Below, in pieces: positions 17,063 through 26,158 of a stretch of DNA of 64,000 nt. The stretch comes from Nostoc calcicola FACHB-3891 (lineage in GTDB: Bacteria > Cyanobacteriota > Cyanobacteriia > Cyanobacteriales > Nostocaceae). The notes beneath the pieces were generated by a model that was not told the DNA's origin, did not search any database, and was given only the letters and a program-made list of their open reading frames with translations. Each line of letters begins with the position of its first letter. Position 1 is the stretch's first letter. Location: contig NZ_JACJRQ010000001.1 in the NCBI RefSeq assembly GCF_014697355.1, positions 648,124-712,123 of the forward strand, read 5' to 3'. The position numbers were made by a program, and so were the translations under genes.

Positions 17063-18823
17063 GTGCTGTATTTAGCAGAAGTACAAAAACAGAAAGGTGG
17101 TTTACTCAGTGGTGGTGGCAAAACCGAACTGAAACTACTAGCTTGTCAGCGAACTGACCAGAATTGGAGTACTGTGTCCGAAGAAGTGATTGCCGCTGAG
17201 GACGCAAGTAAATTAAATGATGGCGCCTTGGTACTGGTTGAACTGAATCCGAATCGTCAAGTACAACGGATTCAAGAAGCAGGGCGGCCGCTAGTCAATA
17301 TTTTGCAGAATTTTTCCCGCCAATTGGAAAAATTTAAGCTCAAGGAAGATGAGATCGATCAGTGGAAACAGTCGCTGACGTTTCAGGCGCAAGAGTTGAA
17401 TCGCCGTGAAATGGAAATGGAAGCACGCCTAGAACAGTTGCAAAACATGGAAGATGAGTTGCAACAACTGGAGCAGCAAAAACAGGAAGTTGATACATCC
17501 CGTGCGGAAATTGAACGGTTACAAGCAGAAATTCAGCGCAATCATCAGGAATTGGAAGGGGCTTGGGAGCATTTGCGCGGCGATCAGCGTCGTCTAGAGG
17601 AGCGTCAAGCTGATTTCAAGCAAGGAACGGTTTTGGATGAGGAGCAAAGTCGGGCGATGAGTGAGTTGCTCGATCGCTTATCAAGTCGCGTTCCTCCCAC
17701 ACAAACACTAACAGAACACGTTAATCTTGGCTTTGAATTAGTAGAAAATCAGCAAGCTATTCTGACTTCACACTGGGAACAACTCCAGCAGCAAAAAACT
17801 GCCATTGCTCAACAACAGGAAGAAGTTGAGCGCTTGTCACAAATATTGGGCGATCGCCAAAATGCATGGCAACAAGGACAAAATTCTCTCGCCCAACAAA
17901 CAGCCCAATTGCAGGTCAGTACAGCCGAGCTTAACAACAAGCAAGAGTATATTAAGTTACTTAAAGAACAGTTACGCAATCAAGAAGATTTATATCAACA
18001 AATTCACACCTTGGCTGCAACATCTGGTGATGTAGTTCTGGGGCAGCAAGTTGATGTCGAAGCTTTACAGAAAATGCCTCTAGAAGAACTACAAAAGATA
18101 GTCCAAGACTTACAGCATAAGTTAGAAATAGACGCTAGTTTTGTTCACGATCAAGAACAAGAACTTAAATATAAGCAAGAAGCTATAGAAGAACTGCAAA
18201 ATAAATTAAACCAAGCATCTGACCAGGATCACATTAATTTAGAACTGGAATTAACAGATGAAAACGATCTCTATCAGATGTTAAACTCCAGTTTGGTCGG
18301 ACAACGCCGCAACATGTTACAGCATCAAAAGTTTCTCAAGCAACATCAAAATGTATTGCTGCGGCGGCAAGGACATACTGTTGCTGATGAAGAAGAAGGT
18401 AATCAAATTAATTTAGCACCAGTTCTGTTACAAATTGAAACCCAGCGACAACAATATTCACAGGAAATCCAAAAATTAGAACGTGAGATTGAGCAGATGC
18501 GTGCTGGTATCGATCTAGCTCAAGGAATGATTGACAATCAAACCCACGATTTGGATGAGAAGCAGCAAGAACTCAAAGCGATCGAAGAAAACTTGCTGTC
18601 TCTAAGAACAGCAACCGCTCAATGTCGTGGTCGAGTCAATCTCTATGAAGAAGCACTACAACCAGTTCAGGATTGTCTAGACGGGTTACGGCAAAAGCTT
18701 CAAGGAATTGGAGAATCTTTGGATCGATTCCAGGAAACTGGCGATTCTCAACTCCAAGCGATCGCTCAGATGCGCCAAACTCTTCAAAGTTTGATATCTC
18801 AACCAGAATTGTTAGCGTCTTAA
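17063..18823 (+). CDS. hmpF: HmpF: coiled-coil motility protein
   Basis: A 586-residue, almost fully coiled-coil protein, rich in Gln/Glu/Leu heptads from about residue 85 to 580. A short globular N-terminus (about 1-80) contains KGGLLSGGGKTELKLLAC. In filamentous cyanobacteria HmpF is required for type IV pilus-driven motility of hormogonia and localises to cell poles. Translation probably starts at the GTG at 17063, directly followed by CTGTATTTAGCAGAAG; AAGGAC is 9 bases upstream. It is divergent from hmpA, as in Nostoc punctiforme. The stop is followed by repeats and no clear terminator. Confidence 0.9.
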   Translation: MLYLAEVQKQKGGLLSGGGKTELKLLACQRTDQNWSTVSEEVIAAEDASKLNDGALVLVELNPNRQVQRIQEAGRPLVNILQNFSRQLEKFKLKEDEIDQWKQSLTFQAQELNRREMEMEARLEQLQNMEDELQQLEQQKQEVDTSRAEIERLQAEIQRNHQELEGAWEHLRGDQRRLEERQADFKQGTVLDEEQSRAMSELLDRLSSRVPPTQTLTEHVNLGFELVENQQAILTSHWEQLQQQKTAIAQQQEEVERLSQILGDRQNAWQQGQNSLAQQTAQLQVSTAELNNKQEYIKLLKEQLRNQEDLYQQIHTLAATSGDVVLGQQVDVEALQKMPLEELQKIVQDLQHKLEIDASFVHDQEQELKYKQEAIEELQNKLNQASDQDHINLELELTDENDLYQMLNSSLVGQRRNMLQHQKFLKQHQNVLLRRQGHTVADEEEGNQINLAPVLLQIETQRQQYSQEIQKLEREIEQMRAGIDLAQGMIDNQTHDLDEKQQELKAIEENLLSLRTATAQCRGRVNLYEEALQPVQDCLDGLRQKLQGIGESLDRFQETGDSQLQAIAQMRQTLQSLISQPELLAS

Positions 18824-19032
18824 AAAGTGCCTAGTGCTGAAGGTAGTGGCTGAAACCATTTTGGATTTTGGATTGAGAATTGCCTTCTGCATCTGGGTTG
18901 TATAAATCCATCTGTCAGAATCATTTTTTAAATTGGTATGAGACCTGTAGATAAGCGGGTTTAATTAATTGCCTTGCCTGCTCTGCGATCGCTTTATTGG
19001 AGGTGATTGTTAGCAATGAAAGAGCTTAGTTA

Positions 19033-19434
19033 TTATTCCCTAAATAAACTAGATTCTACATGAAAAAATTCTCCCAGCTTACGCGCTTGTTCTATATTTA
19101 TCTTCTTTTGTCCATTTAAAATATTATCAACCAAATCCTTTGTCCCGAAGATCGCTACTAAATCATCTCTACTTCTCTCAGATTCCTCTAAAATAAATAA
19201 CAACATAGATACAGGATTATTCTGCTGGTTTGGCTGATAATATTCTTGTTCAAATTTTTCAATTAAAGTAATTAATAACTTATACAGTTCGTCTTCTTCT
19301 GGGGTACGTTCCCGGTGCATTAAATCTTCCACTATCCCTAAAGCTTTCTCATTTTCCGCTTCACTTTTGATCAGCTTGGGAAGATAAGCTGTTAATAATT
19401 CCTTGTATTTATCTGGATTAAAAGTAAGGGTCAT
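19033..19434 (-). CDS. higA: HigA-type antitoxin, HTH regulator
   Basis: A 133-residue protein with an N-terminal helical region and a C-terminal XRE-like helix-turn-helix (about residues 80-128: SMLLFILEESERSRDDLVAI, then a turn and VDNILNGQKKINIEQARKLG). This is the layout of HigA antitoxins that bind a HigB RNase and repress their own promoter. The ATG at 19434 is preferred because AAGGAG lies 10 bases upstream, and it overlaps the end of the upstream toxin gene by 17 bases, the usual coupled arrangement with toxin first. Confidence 0.8.
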   Translation of the reverse strand: MTLTFNPDKYKELLTAYLPKLIKSEAENEKALGIVEDLMHRERTPEEDELYKLLITLIEKFEQEYYQPNQQNNPVSMLLFILEESERSRDDLVAIFGTKDLVDNILNGQKKINIEQARKLGEFFHVESSLFRE

Positions 19435-19717
19435 CTTTCCAGTTCTCCTTATCGTATTCCGCATGGGTGAGGATATACTTAATATAAATTAACTGCCCTT
19501 CATAATCTATACTAACAATCAAGCGATATTTATTTCCTTTAATATTGAAAACTGTAAAATTCCCAACAGCTTCAGCTTTAGGAAAAACCTGCTGCACTTC
19601 AAGTAAATTTGACCATTTAGCTTTAGTAGCAACTTTATACCAATTGCTTAATACTTCCTGAGAATCTGCATGAGTTTCTGCATATTCTCTTAAGATTCTA
19701 AAACTAATAATGTGCAT
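19418..19717 (-). CDS. higB: HigB-type mRNA interferase toxin
   Basis: A 99-residue basic protein starting MHIISFRILREYAETHAD, a typical HigB (RelE superfamily) N-terminus. Conserved strands follow in NFTVFNIKGNKYRLIV and the C-terminal IYIKYILTHAEYDK. HigB toxins cleave mRNA on the ribosome. I use ATG 19717 instead of a start five codons upstream, since the family begins with MHII. It is the first gene of a two-gene operon with higA and lies 30 bases downstream of tilS. Toxin-antitoxin genes are frequent in accessory DNA, which fits the neighbourhood. Confidence 0.82.
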   Translation of the reverse strand: MHIISFRILREYAETHADSQEVLSNWYKVATKAKWSNLLEVQQVFPKAEAVGNFTVFNIKGNKYRLIVSIDYEGQLIYIKYILTHAEYDKENWKDDPYF

Positions 19718-19747
19718 CGTCCCCGATCGCAAAAAGACTTTAAATAA

Positions 19748-20758
19748 CTATTTCAAATAGATCCAATCGCCTTGTACTTGAGCGATCGCACCACCAGGAA
19801 ATGGATCGGTTTGCGATCGATTTGGCGCTATAATCAAAGCCGTTAATTTTTCAATATGCTCAAAACCAGGCGCATCAGCTAGTACTTCGTGCAACACCTG
19901 ACGCATCACCCGACGTTGCAACGCCAACGGTGCTTTCTGCAACACCCGACGATTTAACCGCAAGTAAACGAAATCTTCTCCATGCTCCATGCCCAATGCC
20001 CCATCCCCCATACCCCATACCATCGCCTCTTCGCGCAACTGCTGGGCAGCTTTTTCCAAATATTCCACTTCTGCTTGGAGAAGTTCTGCTGTTTGGGCTA
20101 AGGCGGATTCTACTTGGGGGTTGAAATTTTTTTGTAAATATGGTATAAACTCTTGGCGAATGCGGTTGCGGGCGTATTGCAAATCTTGATTAGTGGAATC
20201 TTCCCAAATTGGTAGTTGAAAATCTTGGCAAAATTGCTGTGTTTGCGTGCGAGTAATTTCTAAAAGTGGACGCACTAGCATAATGCCCGTAGTTAGGGGG
20301 CGTTGCCAAGTCAGGGCTTGTAAGCCATCAGCACCACTACCGCGAATTAAGTTGTAAAGGAGAGTTTCGGCGCGATCGCTAGCCGTGTGTCCTGTAACTA
20401 TATATTGATAATTATTTGCTTGGGCGATCGCACTTAAAGCTTGATAACGCCAATCGCGTGCAGCAGCTTCACTATTTATCGGTTCCTTGGCTGTTTCTAA
20501 ATAAAACGATACACCCCAAGTTTTCGCTAAATTTTCGACGTGATGAGCATTGGCTTGGGAGTCAGAACGCCAGCGATGATCGCAGTGGGCAATACCTAAA
20601 TCCCATCCCCATTTGGATTGTAAATCTAACAGTAATTTTATTAAGCATAAAGAATCTTGTCCGCCAGAGACAGCGACTAATAGCCGTTGGTTGCGCTCAA
20701 ATAAATGGCGCGATCGGATTGTGCGATGGATTTTTGCGTGTAGAGGAGTCCATACCAT
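19748..20758 (-). CDS. tilS: tRNA(Ile)-lysidine synthetase TilS
   Basis: A 336-residue PP-loop enzyme that changes cytidine 34 of tRNA-Ile(CAU) to lysidine, so that AUA codons are read as Ile. The PP-loop motif SGGQDS is at about residues 31-36. The catalytic core continues through GHTASDRAETLLYNLIRGSG and RPLLEITR. It is shorter than two-domain bacterial TilS proteins, which is normal for cyanobacteria. An in-frame repeat insertion around residues 246-259 adds Met/Gly-rich residues (MVWGMGDGALGMEHGE). This comes from the dispersed CATGCCCAATGCCCCAT repeat at 19980-20024 and is probably a surface loop. Confidence 0.92.
   Translation of the reverse strand: MVWTPLHAKIHRTIRSRHLFERNQRLLVAVSGGQDSLCLIKLLLDLQSKWGWDLGIAHCDHRWRSDSQANAHHVENLAKTWGVSFYLETAKEPINSEAAARDWRYQALSAIAQANNYQYIVTGHTASDRAETLLYNLIRGSGADGLQALTWQRPLTTGIMLVRPLLEITRTQTQQFCQDFQLPIWEDSTNQDLQYARNRIRQEFIPYLQKNFNPQVESALAQTAELLQAEVEYLEKAAQQLREEAMVWGMGDGALGMEHGEDFVYLRLNRRVLQKAPLALQRRVMRQVLHEVLADAPGFEHIEKLTALIIAPNRSQTDPFPGGAIAQVQGDWIYLK
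19980..20024 (-). repeat. Dispersed CCCAATGCCCCATCCCC repeat within tilS
   Basis: The run CATGCCCAATGCCCCATCC plus CCATACCCCATACC inside tilS is the same intergenic repeat seen at about 35895-35935 and 54880-54900. It encodes an in-frame Gly/Met-rich insert without stops in the tRNA synthetase gene. Confidence 0.7.
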
Positions 20759-20770
20759 TTTTAGAACTTC

Positions 20771-21388
20771 TCATAGTTTTTGGATTTGACTTGCAGCAAC
20801 AACTTGTTTAACACTTAACGCTAGTTCGGGGAAAGTAGTAGAGAGAATACGGTCATTGCCCGTAAACTTTTGAACTTGGTATTGACCCTCAATTAATTGG
20901 TAAACAAAAATTGTGGGGAGTTTGGGATTACCGAGATAAGCGCGAGAAGCGATCGCCAGATAATCTACAATCCAATACTCAGGGATGCCCAGTCGTTGAT
21001 ACTCATCCAGCTTGTCAACATAATCATCATCCCAGTTGGTTGAGGTAACTTCTACAGCAAGTTGAATCGGCTCAATCAGCGCCCCGTAGGCTAAAACATT
21101 GCTGTTCCACTGTGATGCACTAACTACGCTCACATCTGGATTTCTACCTTGTTCTTGCCCAGCATCAGTAAACGTCCTGATGATGATATCTTTGTCAGCA
21201 ATATATTCAAGTCCCAAGCGTCTAATTTCATCATTGAAGGCAAACATTAAAAACCTTGCCACATTCTTATGTGCTCTAGTTGGCTCCACTGGTATAATCT
21301 CTCCATCTATCAGTTCGTAAATGCCACCATCAGGGTATTGCTCTAGAAACTCTTCAAAAGTTAGTTTTTTAACTGGAGTTTGAACCAT
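20771..21388 (-). CDS. Uma2 family (DUF820) putative endonuclease
   Basis: A 205-residue protein of the Uma2 family, which has a PD-(D/E)XK-type nuclease fold and is massively expanded in cyanobacteria. Visible family motifs are TFEEFLEQYPDGGIYELIDG near the start, GRNPDVSVVS in the middle, and LAVEVTSTNWDDDYVDKLDEY followed by GIPEYWIVDY. The catalytic residues are expected among these Asp and Glu positions. ATG 21388 is chosen because AGGTGA lies 5 bases upstream; the in-frame GTG nine bases earlier overlaps that site. It ends 12 bases before the tilS start on the same strand, so the two may share a transcript. Its cellular role is unknown. Confidence 0.85.
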   Translation of the reverse strand: MVQTPVKKLTFEEFLEQYPDGGIYELIDGEIIPVEPTRAHKNVARFLMFAFNDEIRRLGLEYIADKDIIIRTFTDAGQEQGRNPDVSVVSASQWNSNVLAYGALIEPIQLAVEVTSTNWDDDYVDKLDEYQRLGIPEYWIVDYLAIASRAYLGNPKLPTIFVYQLIEGQYQVQKFTGNDRILSTTFPELALSVKQVVAASQIQKL

Positions 21389-21420
21389 ATTGTTCACCTG
21401 CTAAAAAAGGACTTAAACTA

Positions 21421-21802
21421 AGAGGTTGTTTGAAAATTAGTTAGCTGTGATTTTAGGCACTTATTGATCCCCCCTAACCCCCTTAAAAAGCAGGGCTGTT
21501 TCATTCCCCAAAGAGCTTTAAAAATCAAGGGTTCTAGCAATTAAAAATTGGTTATTTTGTTACTAACGTGCCGAGGAAATGAACTATTTTACTGATATTT
21601 AAGTGCTTAAATGTTCATCCGATCGTTACCCTACTTACAATTTTCTCGCTAACCATCTTGACAAATCCTGTTTGAAATGGAATGAAACAGCCCTGCCTTA
21701 AAAAGAGGGGGGAACTGGAATTAAAGTCCCCCTTTTTAAGGGGGATTTAGGGGGATCTAGAACGTTTTATTACCGAGAAGAGGACTTGTTCATTCAACCT
21801 CT
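21421..21802. mobile_element. Miniature inverted-repeat element (interrupted copy)
   Basis: The ends AGAGGTTGTTTGAA and its approximate complement TTCATTCAACCTCT bound a GATCCCCCC/TAAAAAGGGG-rich interior. It is the reverse orientation of the element at 55303-55465 and matches it over its whole length except for the 207-bp insertion at 21490-21696 and one duplicated octamer. No transposase is encoded, so mobility would depend on an enzyme from elsewhere. Confidence 0.75.
21490..21696. mobile_element. 207-bp element nested in the miniature element
   Basis: Perfect 18-bp inverted ends GCAGGGCTGTTTCATTCC (21490-21507) and its complement (21679-21696) bound 207 bp of AT-rich, non-coding DNA. It is flanked by the 8-bp direct repeat CTTAAAAA (21482-21489 and 21697-21704), which is single-copy in the uninterrupted relative at 55303-55465. 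This is the pattern left by transposition of a non-autonomous element. Confidence 0.8.
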
Positions 21803-22007
21803 AATTTGTAATTGATAATGACGATCCTACATTGTTAACGTAATTTATAATTTTTGAAAGTCAGATTCAATCTGGGTTTCCAGGTTTGCATCTGTTGCCT
21901 TATTTTAGACAATTGGTACAACACAAAATAAATAATTTAGAAATCCTCTTTGCGCCTTTGCGCCTTTGCGTGAGATAAAAATCCTGTATAAATTCCCAGA
22001 TAACTTT

Positions 22008-22334
22008 ATGGCACAAATTCAAATCGGAATCGAAGGCGAAGACGCACCAACAGCAGCCGCAGCATTGCTAGAAATCCCCGGAATATCGGGAACCTACGAA
22101 GTTCCGACACAAAAAGAGGGAACTCTAGCGGCGATCGCTACTATTATCGGCATTGTCGGCGGTGCTGCTGCTTTAGCTGAACAAATTCGCAAATGGTATC
22201 AAGAATGGCAGAAATCTCATCCAGGAAAGCAATTTGATGTGATAATTCTTGACCCTGATACAGGCAACAGGATTTTACTCGAAGAAGCTACCATAGAGGA
22301 AATCACCGAAATCCTCAAATCTCTCAGCAAATAA
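22008..22334 (+). CDS. Small protein with one membrane helix, partner of the CHAT gene
   Basis: A 108-residue protein starting MAQIQIGIEGEDAP. It has an Ala-rich N-terminal half, then a hydrophobic helix at about residues 42-62 (LAAIATIIGIVGGAAALAEQ) followed by the charged stretch RKWYQEWQKSHPGKQ. The C-terminal part (FDVIILDPDTGNRILLEEAT) looks like a small alpha/beta domain. I recognise no named family. The ATG at 22008 is preferred over an upstream in-frame start because the upstream codons derive from a dispersed CGCCTTTGCG repeat. Its stop lies 1 base before the GTG of the CHAT-STAND gene, so the two are almost certainly translationally coupled and work together. A role as an effector substrate or membrane anchor is inference. 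Confidence 0.7.
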   Translation: MAQIQIGIEGEDAPTAAAALLEIPGISGTYEVPTQKEGTLAAIATIIGIVGGAAALAEQIRKWYQEWQKSHPGKQFDVIILDPDTGNRILLEEATIEEITEILKSLSK

Positions 22335-22335
22335 A

Positions 22336-25300
22336 GTGCAAACTATCCGCATTCAACTTCGGGAAAGTACGCAGGAAACAGTTGAACTCAGGTATTGGCT
22401 ACCTCAAAAAAATCATTACGAATCACGTCGCCTGAAACTAGCAGAAATCGCTGATTTCCTCAATCAAGGCGAACGAGATTACTATAAACTGCTGCCCAAT
22501 TTACCAGGAATCGGGAAGCAGTTATTTTTTTGGTTGGATGGTGATGGACGGTGGTTGAGTCGGGGAATTGCTAACTGTCGCGGTGAGGGGTTGGTAATTG
22601 CTATTGATACTGATAAACAACTGGCACATCTACCTTGGGAAGTGCTGCATGATGGTGAGGATTTTTTGGTTAAGCGGGTTAATCCAGTGGTGTTACCTCT
22701 GCGCTGGATTGAGAAAGAAACGGCAGGGTTTTCTGTGGAACCACGACAATTGCGAGTATTGTTTATGGCAACCGACCCGGAAGATGTGGAACCAAAGTTA
22801 GAGTTTGAACAGGAAGAAGCGAGAATTCTGGCAGATACGCGAGATTTTGCTGTTGATTTGCGGGTGGAAGAAAGCGGTTGCGTGAGTGAGTTGGGTAAGG
22901 TGTGGAGTCGCTATCTTAATGACTTTGATGTGTTTCACCTCACAGGACACGCCTCAATTAAAGATGAAGCGCCTTACACGCCTTACTTTATTACTGAGAC
23001 GGAAATCGGGGAACGCCACGAAACCACAGCCGCAGAACTGGCTGAAGTCTTTCGGTTTCGCTTTCCCAAATTGGTGTTTTTATCTGGGTGTCGGACTGGA
23101 CAAGCACCAGATAAAGGGGCTGTCCCTTCGATGGCTGAGGCGCTAATTGCCCAAGGAGCTAGGGCGGTTTTAAGTTGGGGGCGGCCTGTGGAAGATCGGA
23201 CAGCCACAGCCGCAGCCGCACACCTCTACGGTAAATTAGCAGCCGGATATCAATTAGCCCAAGCACTCGCTAGCACTTACCGGCAGTTGTTTAAACAGAA
23301 TGTGCGGGACTGGCATTTGTTACGGTTATATGTCCAGGGAGAATGTCCGGGTGCGTTGGTGGAAGTGTTGGGAGATGTGCCACCCTCTGCGCCGGAACCT
23401 GCATACCAACAGTTTTTAGATCCCGATACCCAACAGGTGCGGGTGGCGAAACCCTCTGAGTTTGTTGGCAGACGGCGGACTTTGCAACGTTGTCTCAAAG
23501 CTATTCGCACTTCATTAGGGGTACTAATTCACGGACTGGGGGGTGTGGGTAAGAGTACTGTGACGGCGCGACTTCTGGAAAGGATGGTTGGCTATCACAG
23601 GCTGGTGAACTTTCGGCAACTGGATGAGGACAAACTGCTCAAAACCCTTGCTGAACAATGTACCTCGGAACGGGGGCATGAAATTCTCAATGGCAAGTTA
23701 CCCTTGATGCAGCGTCTCACCAAGTTTTTCACAGAAGGACTGAATACCAAAGAACAGCGCTTTGCCTTTGTGCTGGATGACTTTGAGGCTAATTTGGAAT
23801 TACGCAATGGGGTTTATGTCTTGCAACCACAAGTTGTGGATGTTCTGCTGGCGTTGCTGAAGGCGATGCAAAATTCCCAACTTCCCCACAAGGTAATTAT
23901 TACCTGTCGCTACGATTTCACATTGTCGGAACTGAATCATCGTCTGTACCGCGAACCTCTGGGTGCTTTGGGTGGGGCAGATTTAATTAAAAAGTATAAT
24001 CGTCTGGATTCGTTTAATGGCAGTTGTCAATTTGAGTTAGATTTGCCGGAACGTGCCAAAAAAGCAGCAGATGGAAATCCTCGGCTGTTGGAATGGTTAG
24101 ATAAGATTTTGCAAAATTCCCCGAAGTCGCCGGAAGCTGAGAGGGGAGTTGAGATGATCCTGCAAAAGATGGCTGAGAAGGAAAAGGAATTTCGTGAGGA
24201 TATTTTGGCTGAGGAATTGCTGAAGCAGCAAACTCCAGCTTTGCGGAAGATGCTGGGGAAGTTGTTGGTGTATGAGTTACCTGTTCCTCTAGCTGCGATT
24301 TCACCAATTTGTGAGGATATCTCAAGTTGGGAAAGTCATATTCAACGCGCTGAAATTTTGGGTTTGTTGGAAGTGACGCTTACCAACAAAGAGAGGTTGT
24401 ATCGTGTTCCCCGGATTTTGTCACCGTTGCTAGAGTTTCCAGAAAACCCCAAGGGTGAAGAGTTGTATAAACAAGCTGCACAAATTTTGTATCGTCTGTG
24501 GTGGGAGGCGGGAATTTCTACAGAAGCGCAAAAGTTAGAAATTCATCGCTTAGCTCTACTGGGACAGGATGAAGGAATTGCGGGGAAAACAGCTAATTTC
24601 TTGGCGGAACACTTGCGGGATCAAAGTCGATTTCGGGAAGCAATATATCTGTGCAAATCAACTTTAGAAATTACTAAAAATCATACTCTTCTCAGACAAA
24701 TTGCTGTTTGTGAACACCAAGTGGGTGAGGTTGACCAAGCATTAAACTATTACCAACAAGCTTTAAATATTTGTCCCGCAGAAGACGAACAAGAATTAGC
24801 ATCAATTTATCATCATTTTGGGATACTAAAAGCCGACAAAGGGGAAGTGGATGAAGCGATCGCACTCTACAATCTGTCTTTGGAAATAAAAGAACGCATT
24901 GGTTACGTCCAAGGCAAAGGGGCGACGTTGCACTGTCTGGCAGGTATTTACGCCAACCAAGGGGAAGTAGATGAAGCGATCGCACTCTACAATCAGTCTT
25001 TGGAAATAACACAACGCATTGGTGATGTCCAAAGCAAAGCGGTGACGTTGAACAATCTGGGAATGATCTACGCCAACAAAGGGGAAGTGGATGAAGCGAT
25101 CGTACTCTACAATCAGTCTTTGGAAATAAAAGAACGCATTGGAGATGTTCAAGGCAAAGCGGTGACGTTGCAAAATCTGGGAATGATCTACGCCAACAAA
25201 GGAGAAGTGGATGAAGCGATCGCACTTTTCAATCAGTCTTTGGAAATAAGTGAACGTATTGGAAATGTTCATACCAAAGCGATGACGTTACAAAATCTGG

Positions 25301-25932
25301 GAATCATCTACGCCAAAAAAGGAGATGTGGATGAAGCGCTCGCACTTTTCAATCAGTCTTTGGAAATAGAAGAACGCATTGGTAATGTCCAAGGCAAAGC
25401 GTCGGCGTTGCACAATCTGGGAATGATCTACACTAATAAAGGGGAATTGGATGAAGCGATCGCACTTTTCAATCAATCTTTGGAAATAAAAGAACGCATT
25501 GGTGATATCCAAGGCAAAGCGGTGACGTTGCAATCTCTGGCAGCTATCTACGCCAAGAAAGGGGAAGTGGATGAAGCGATCGCACTTTTCAATCAGTGCT
25601 TGGAAATAAGTGAACGTATTGGAAATGTCCAAGGCAAAGCGATGGCGTTGCAATGTCTGGCATCTATCTACGCCGACAAAGGGGAAGTGGAGCAAGCGAT
25701 CGCACTCTATAATCAGTGCTTGGAAGTTTTTGAACGTATTGGAATTGCTGATTGGAAAGCACTAACGTTGACTTCTCTGGGAATTCTCTATGCCAAGAAA
25801 GGGGAAGTGGATGAAGCGATCGCACTTTTAAATCAGTCTTTGGAAATATCTGAACGCATTGGAAATGTCCAAGGCAAAGCGGCGACGTTGCACTGTCTGG
25901 AGTATCTACGTCAACAAAGGGGAAGTGGATGA
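22336..25932 (+). CDS. CHAT protease - STAND ATPase - TPR protein
   Basis: A 1198-residue multidomain protein. The N-terminal CHAT (caspase-like) protease domain spans about 1-340, with the catalytic His in FHLTGHA (His205) and Cys in LSGCRTG (Cys252). A STAND/NACHT-like NTPase follows, with Walker A GLGGVGKST (400-408) and Walker B FVLDDF (478-483). A helical linker leads to TPR repeats of exactly 40 residues from about residue 790. Such proteins sense a ligand through the repeats, oligomerise with ATP and activate the protease; related families act in cell death or phage defence. GTG 22336 directly follows the small membrane-protein gene. The last TPR unit ends in CLEYLRQQRGSG because of a 2-bp loss, so the natural C-terminus has been cut off. 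Further TPR sequence lies at 25933-26063 and 26778-27164. Confidence 0.9.
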   Translation: MQTIRIQLRESTQETVELRYWLPQKNHYESRRLKLAEIADFLNQGERDYYKLLPNLPGIGKQLFFWLDGDGRWLSRGIANCRGEGLVIAIDTDKQLAHLPWEVLHDGEDFLVKRVNPVVLPLRWIEKETAGFSVEPRQLRVLFMATDPEDVEPKLEFEQEEARILADTRDFAVDLRVEESGCVSELGKVWSRYLNDFDVFHLTGHASIKDEAPYTPYFITETEIGERHETTAAELAEVFRFRFPKLVFLSGCRTGQAPDKGAVPSMAEALIAQGARAVLSWGRPVEDRTATAAAAHLYGKLAAGYQLAQALASTYRQLFKQNVRDWHLLRLYVQGECPGALVEVLGDVPPSAPEPAYQQFLDPDTQQVRVAKPSEFVGRRRTLQRCLKAIRTSLGVLIHGLGGVGKSTVTARLLERMVGYHRLVNFRQLDEDKLLKTLAEQCTSERGHEILNGKLPLMQRLTKFFTEGLNTKEQRFAFVLDDFEANLELRNGVYVLQPQVVDVLLALLKAMQNSQLPHKVIITCRYDFTLSELNHRLYREPLGALGGADLIKKYNRLDSFNGSCQFELDLPERAKKAADGNPRLLEWLDKILQNSPKSPEAERGVEMILQKMAEKEKEFREDILAEELLKQQTPALRKMLGKLLVYELPVPLAAISPICEDISSWESHIQRAEILGLLEVTLTNKERLYRVPRILSPLLEFPENPKGEELYKQAAQILYRLWWEAGISTEAQKLEIHRLALLGQDEGIAGKTANFLAEHLRDQSRFREAIYLCKSTLEITKNHTLLRQIAVCEHQVGEVDQALNYYQQALNICPAEDEQELASIYHHFGILKADKGEVDEAIALYNLSLEIKERIGYVQGKGATLHCLAGIYANQGEVDEAIALYNQSLEITQRIGDVQSKAVTLNNLGMIYANKGEVDEAIVLYNQSLEIKERIGDVQGKAVTLQNLGMIYANKGEVDEAIALFNQSLEISERIGNVHTKAMTLQNLGIIYAKKGDVDEALALFNQSLEIEERIGNVQGKASALHNLGMIYTNKGELDEAIALFNQSLEIKERIGDIQGKAVTLQSLAAIYAKKGEVDEAIALFNQCLEISERIGNVQGKAMALQCLASIYADKGEVEQAIALYNQCLEVFERIGIADWKALTLTSLGILYAKKGEVDEAIALLNQSLEISERIGNVQGKAATLHCLEYLRQQRGSG

Positions 25933-26063
25933 AGCGATCGCGCTTTTCAATCAGTCTTTGGAAATAAGTGAACGTATTGGGAATGTCCAAACCAAAGCAG
26001 TGACGTTGCAATGTCTGGAATATCTATGCCAACAAAGGGGAAGTGGATGAAGCGATCGCACTC
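24841..26063 (+). repeat. 120-bp tandem TPR-coding repeats with HIP1 in each unit
   Basis: Nine units of exactly 120 bp (24841-25920) are followed by two units of 118-120 bp that are out of frame. Nearly every unit has GATGAAGCGATCGCACT, so the HIP1 octamer is repeated at 120-bp spacing. High similarity between units shows expansion by duplication. The last two units share a 2-bp deletion just after CTGG. Confidence 0.95.
25933..26063 (+). pseudogene. Out-of-frame TPR remnant of the CHAT gene
   Basis: After the stop at 25932 the DNA still encodes a TPR unit in another frame (ALFNQSLEISERIGNVQTKA), ending with a second identical-type lesion that gives CLEYLCQQRGSG and a stop. The TPR pattern breaks off inside the next unit at GCGATCGCACTC (26052-26063). 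This is decayed 3' sequence of the CHAT-STAND-TPR gene. Confidence 0.8.
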
Positions 26064-26158
26064 AATCACCAAAAACCCCACAGCTAGAGACGCGCTACGG
26101 GGTGAGAATTGGGGTTGGGAATGGGGTGATTGAATGGGTGTGATGGGGTTAGTGCAGG

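Noticed and set aside
24692..26011. Several long minus-strand frames across the TPR region
   Set aside because: They follow the 120-bp repeat period on the opposite strand, so they are shadows of the TPR gene.
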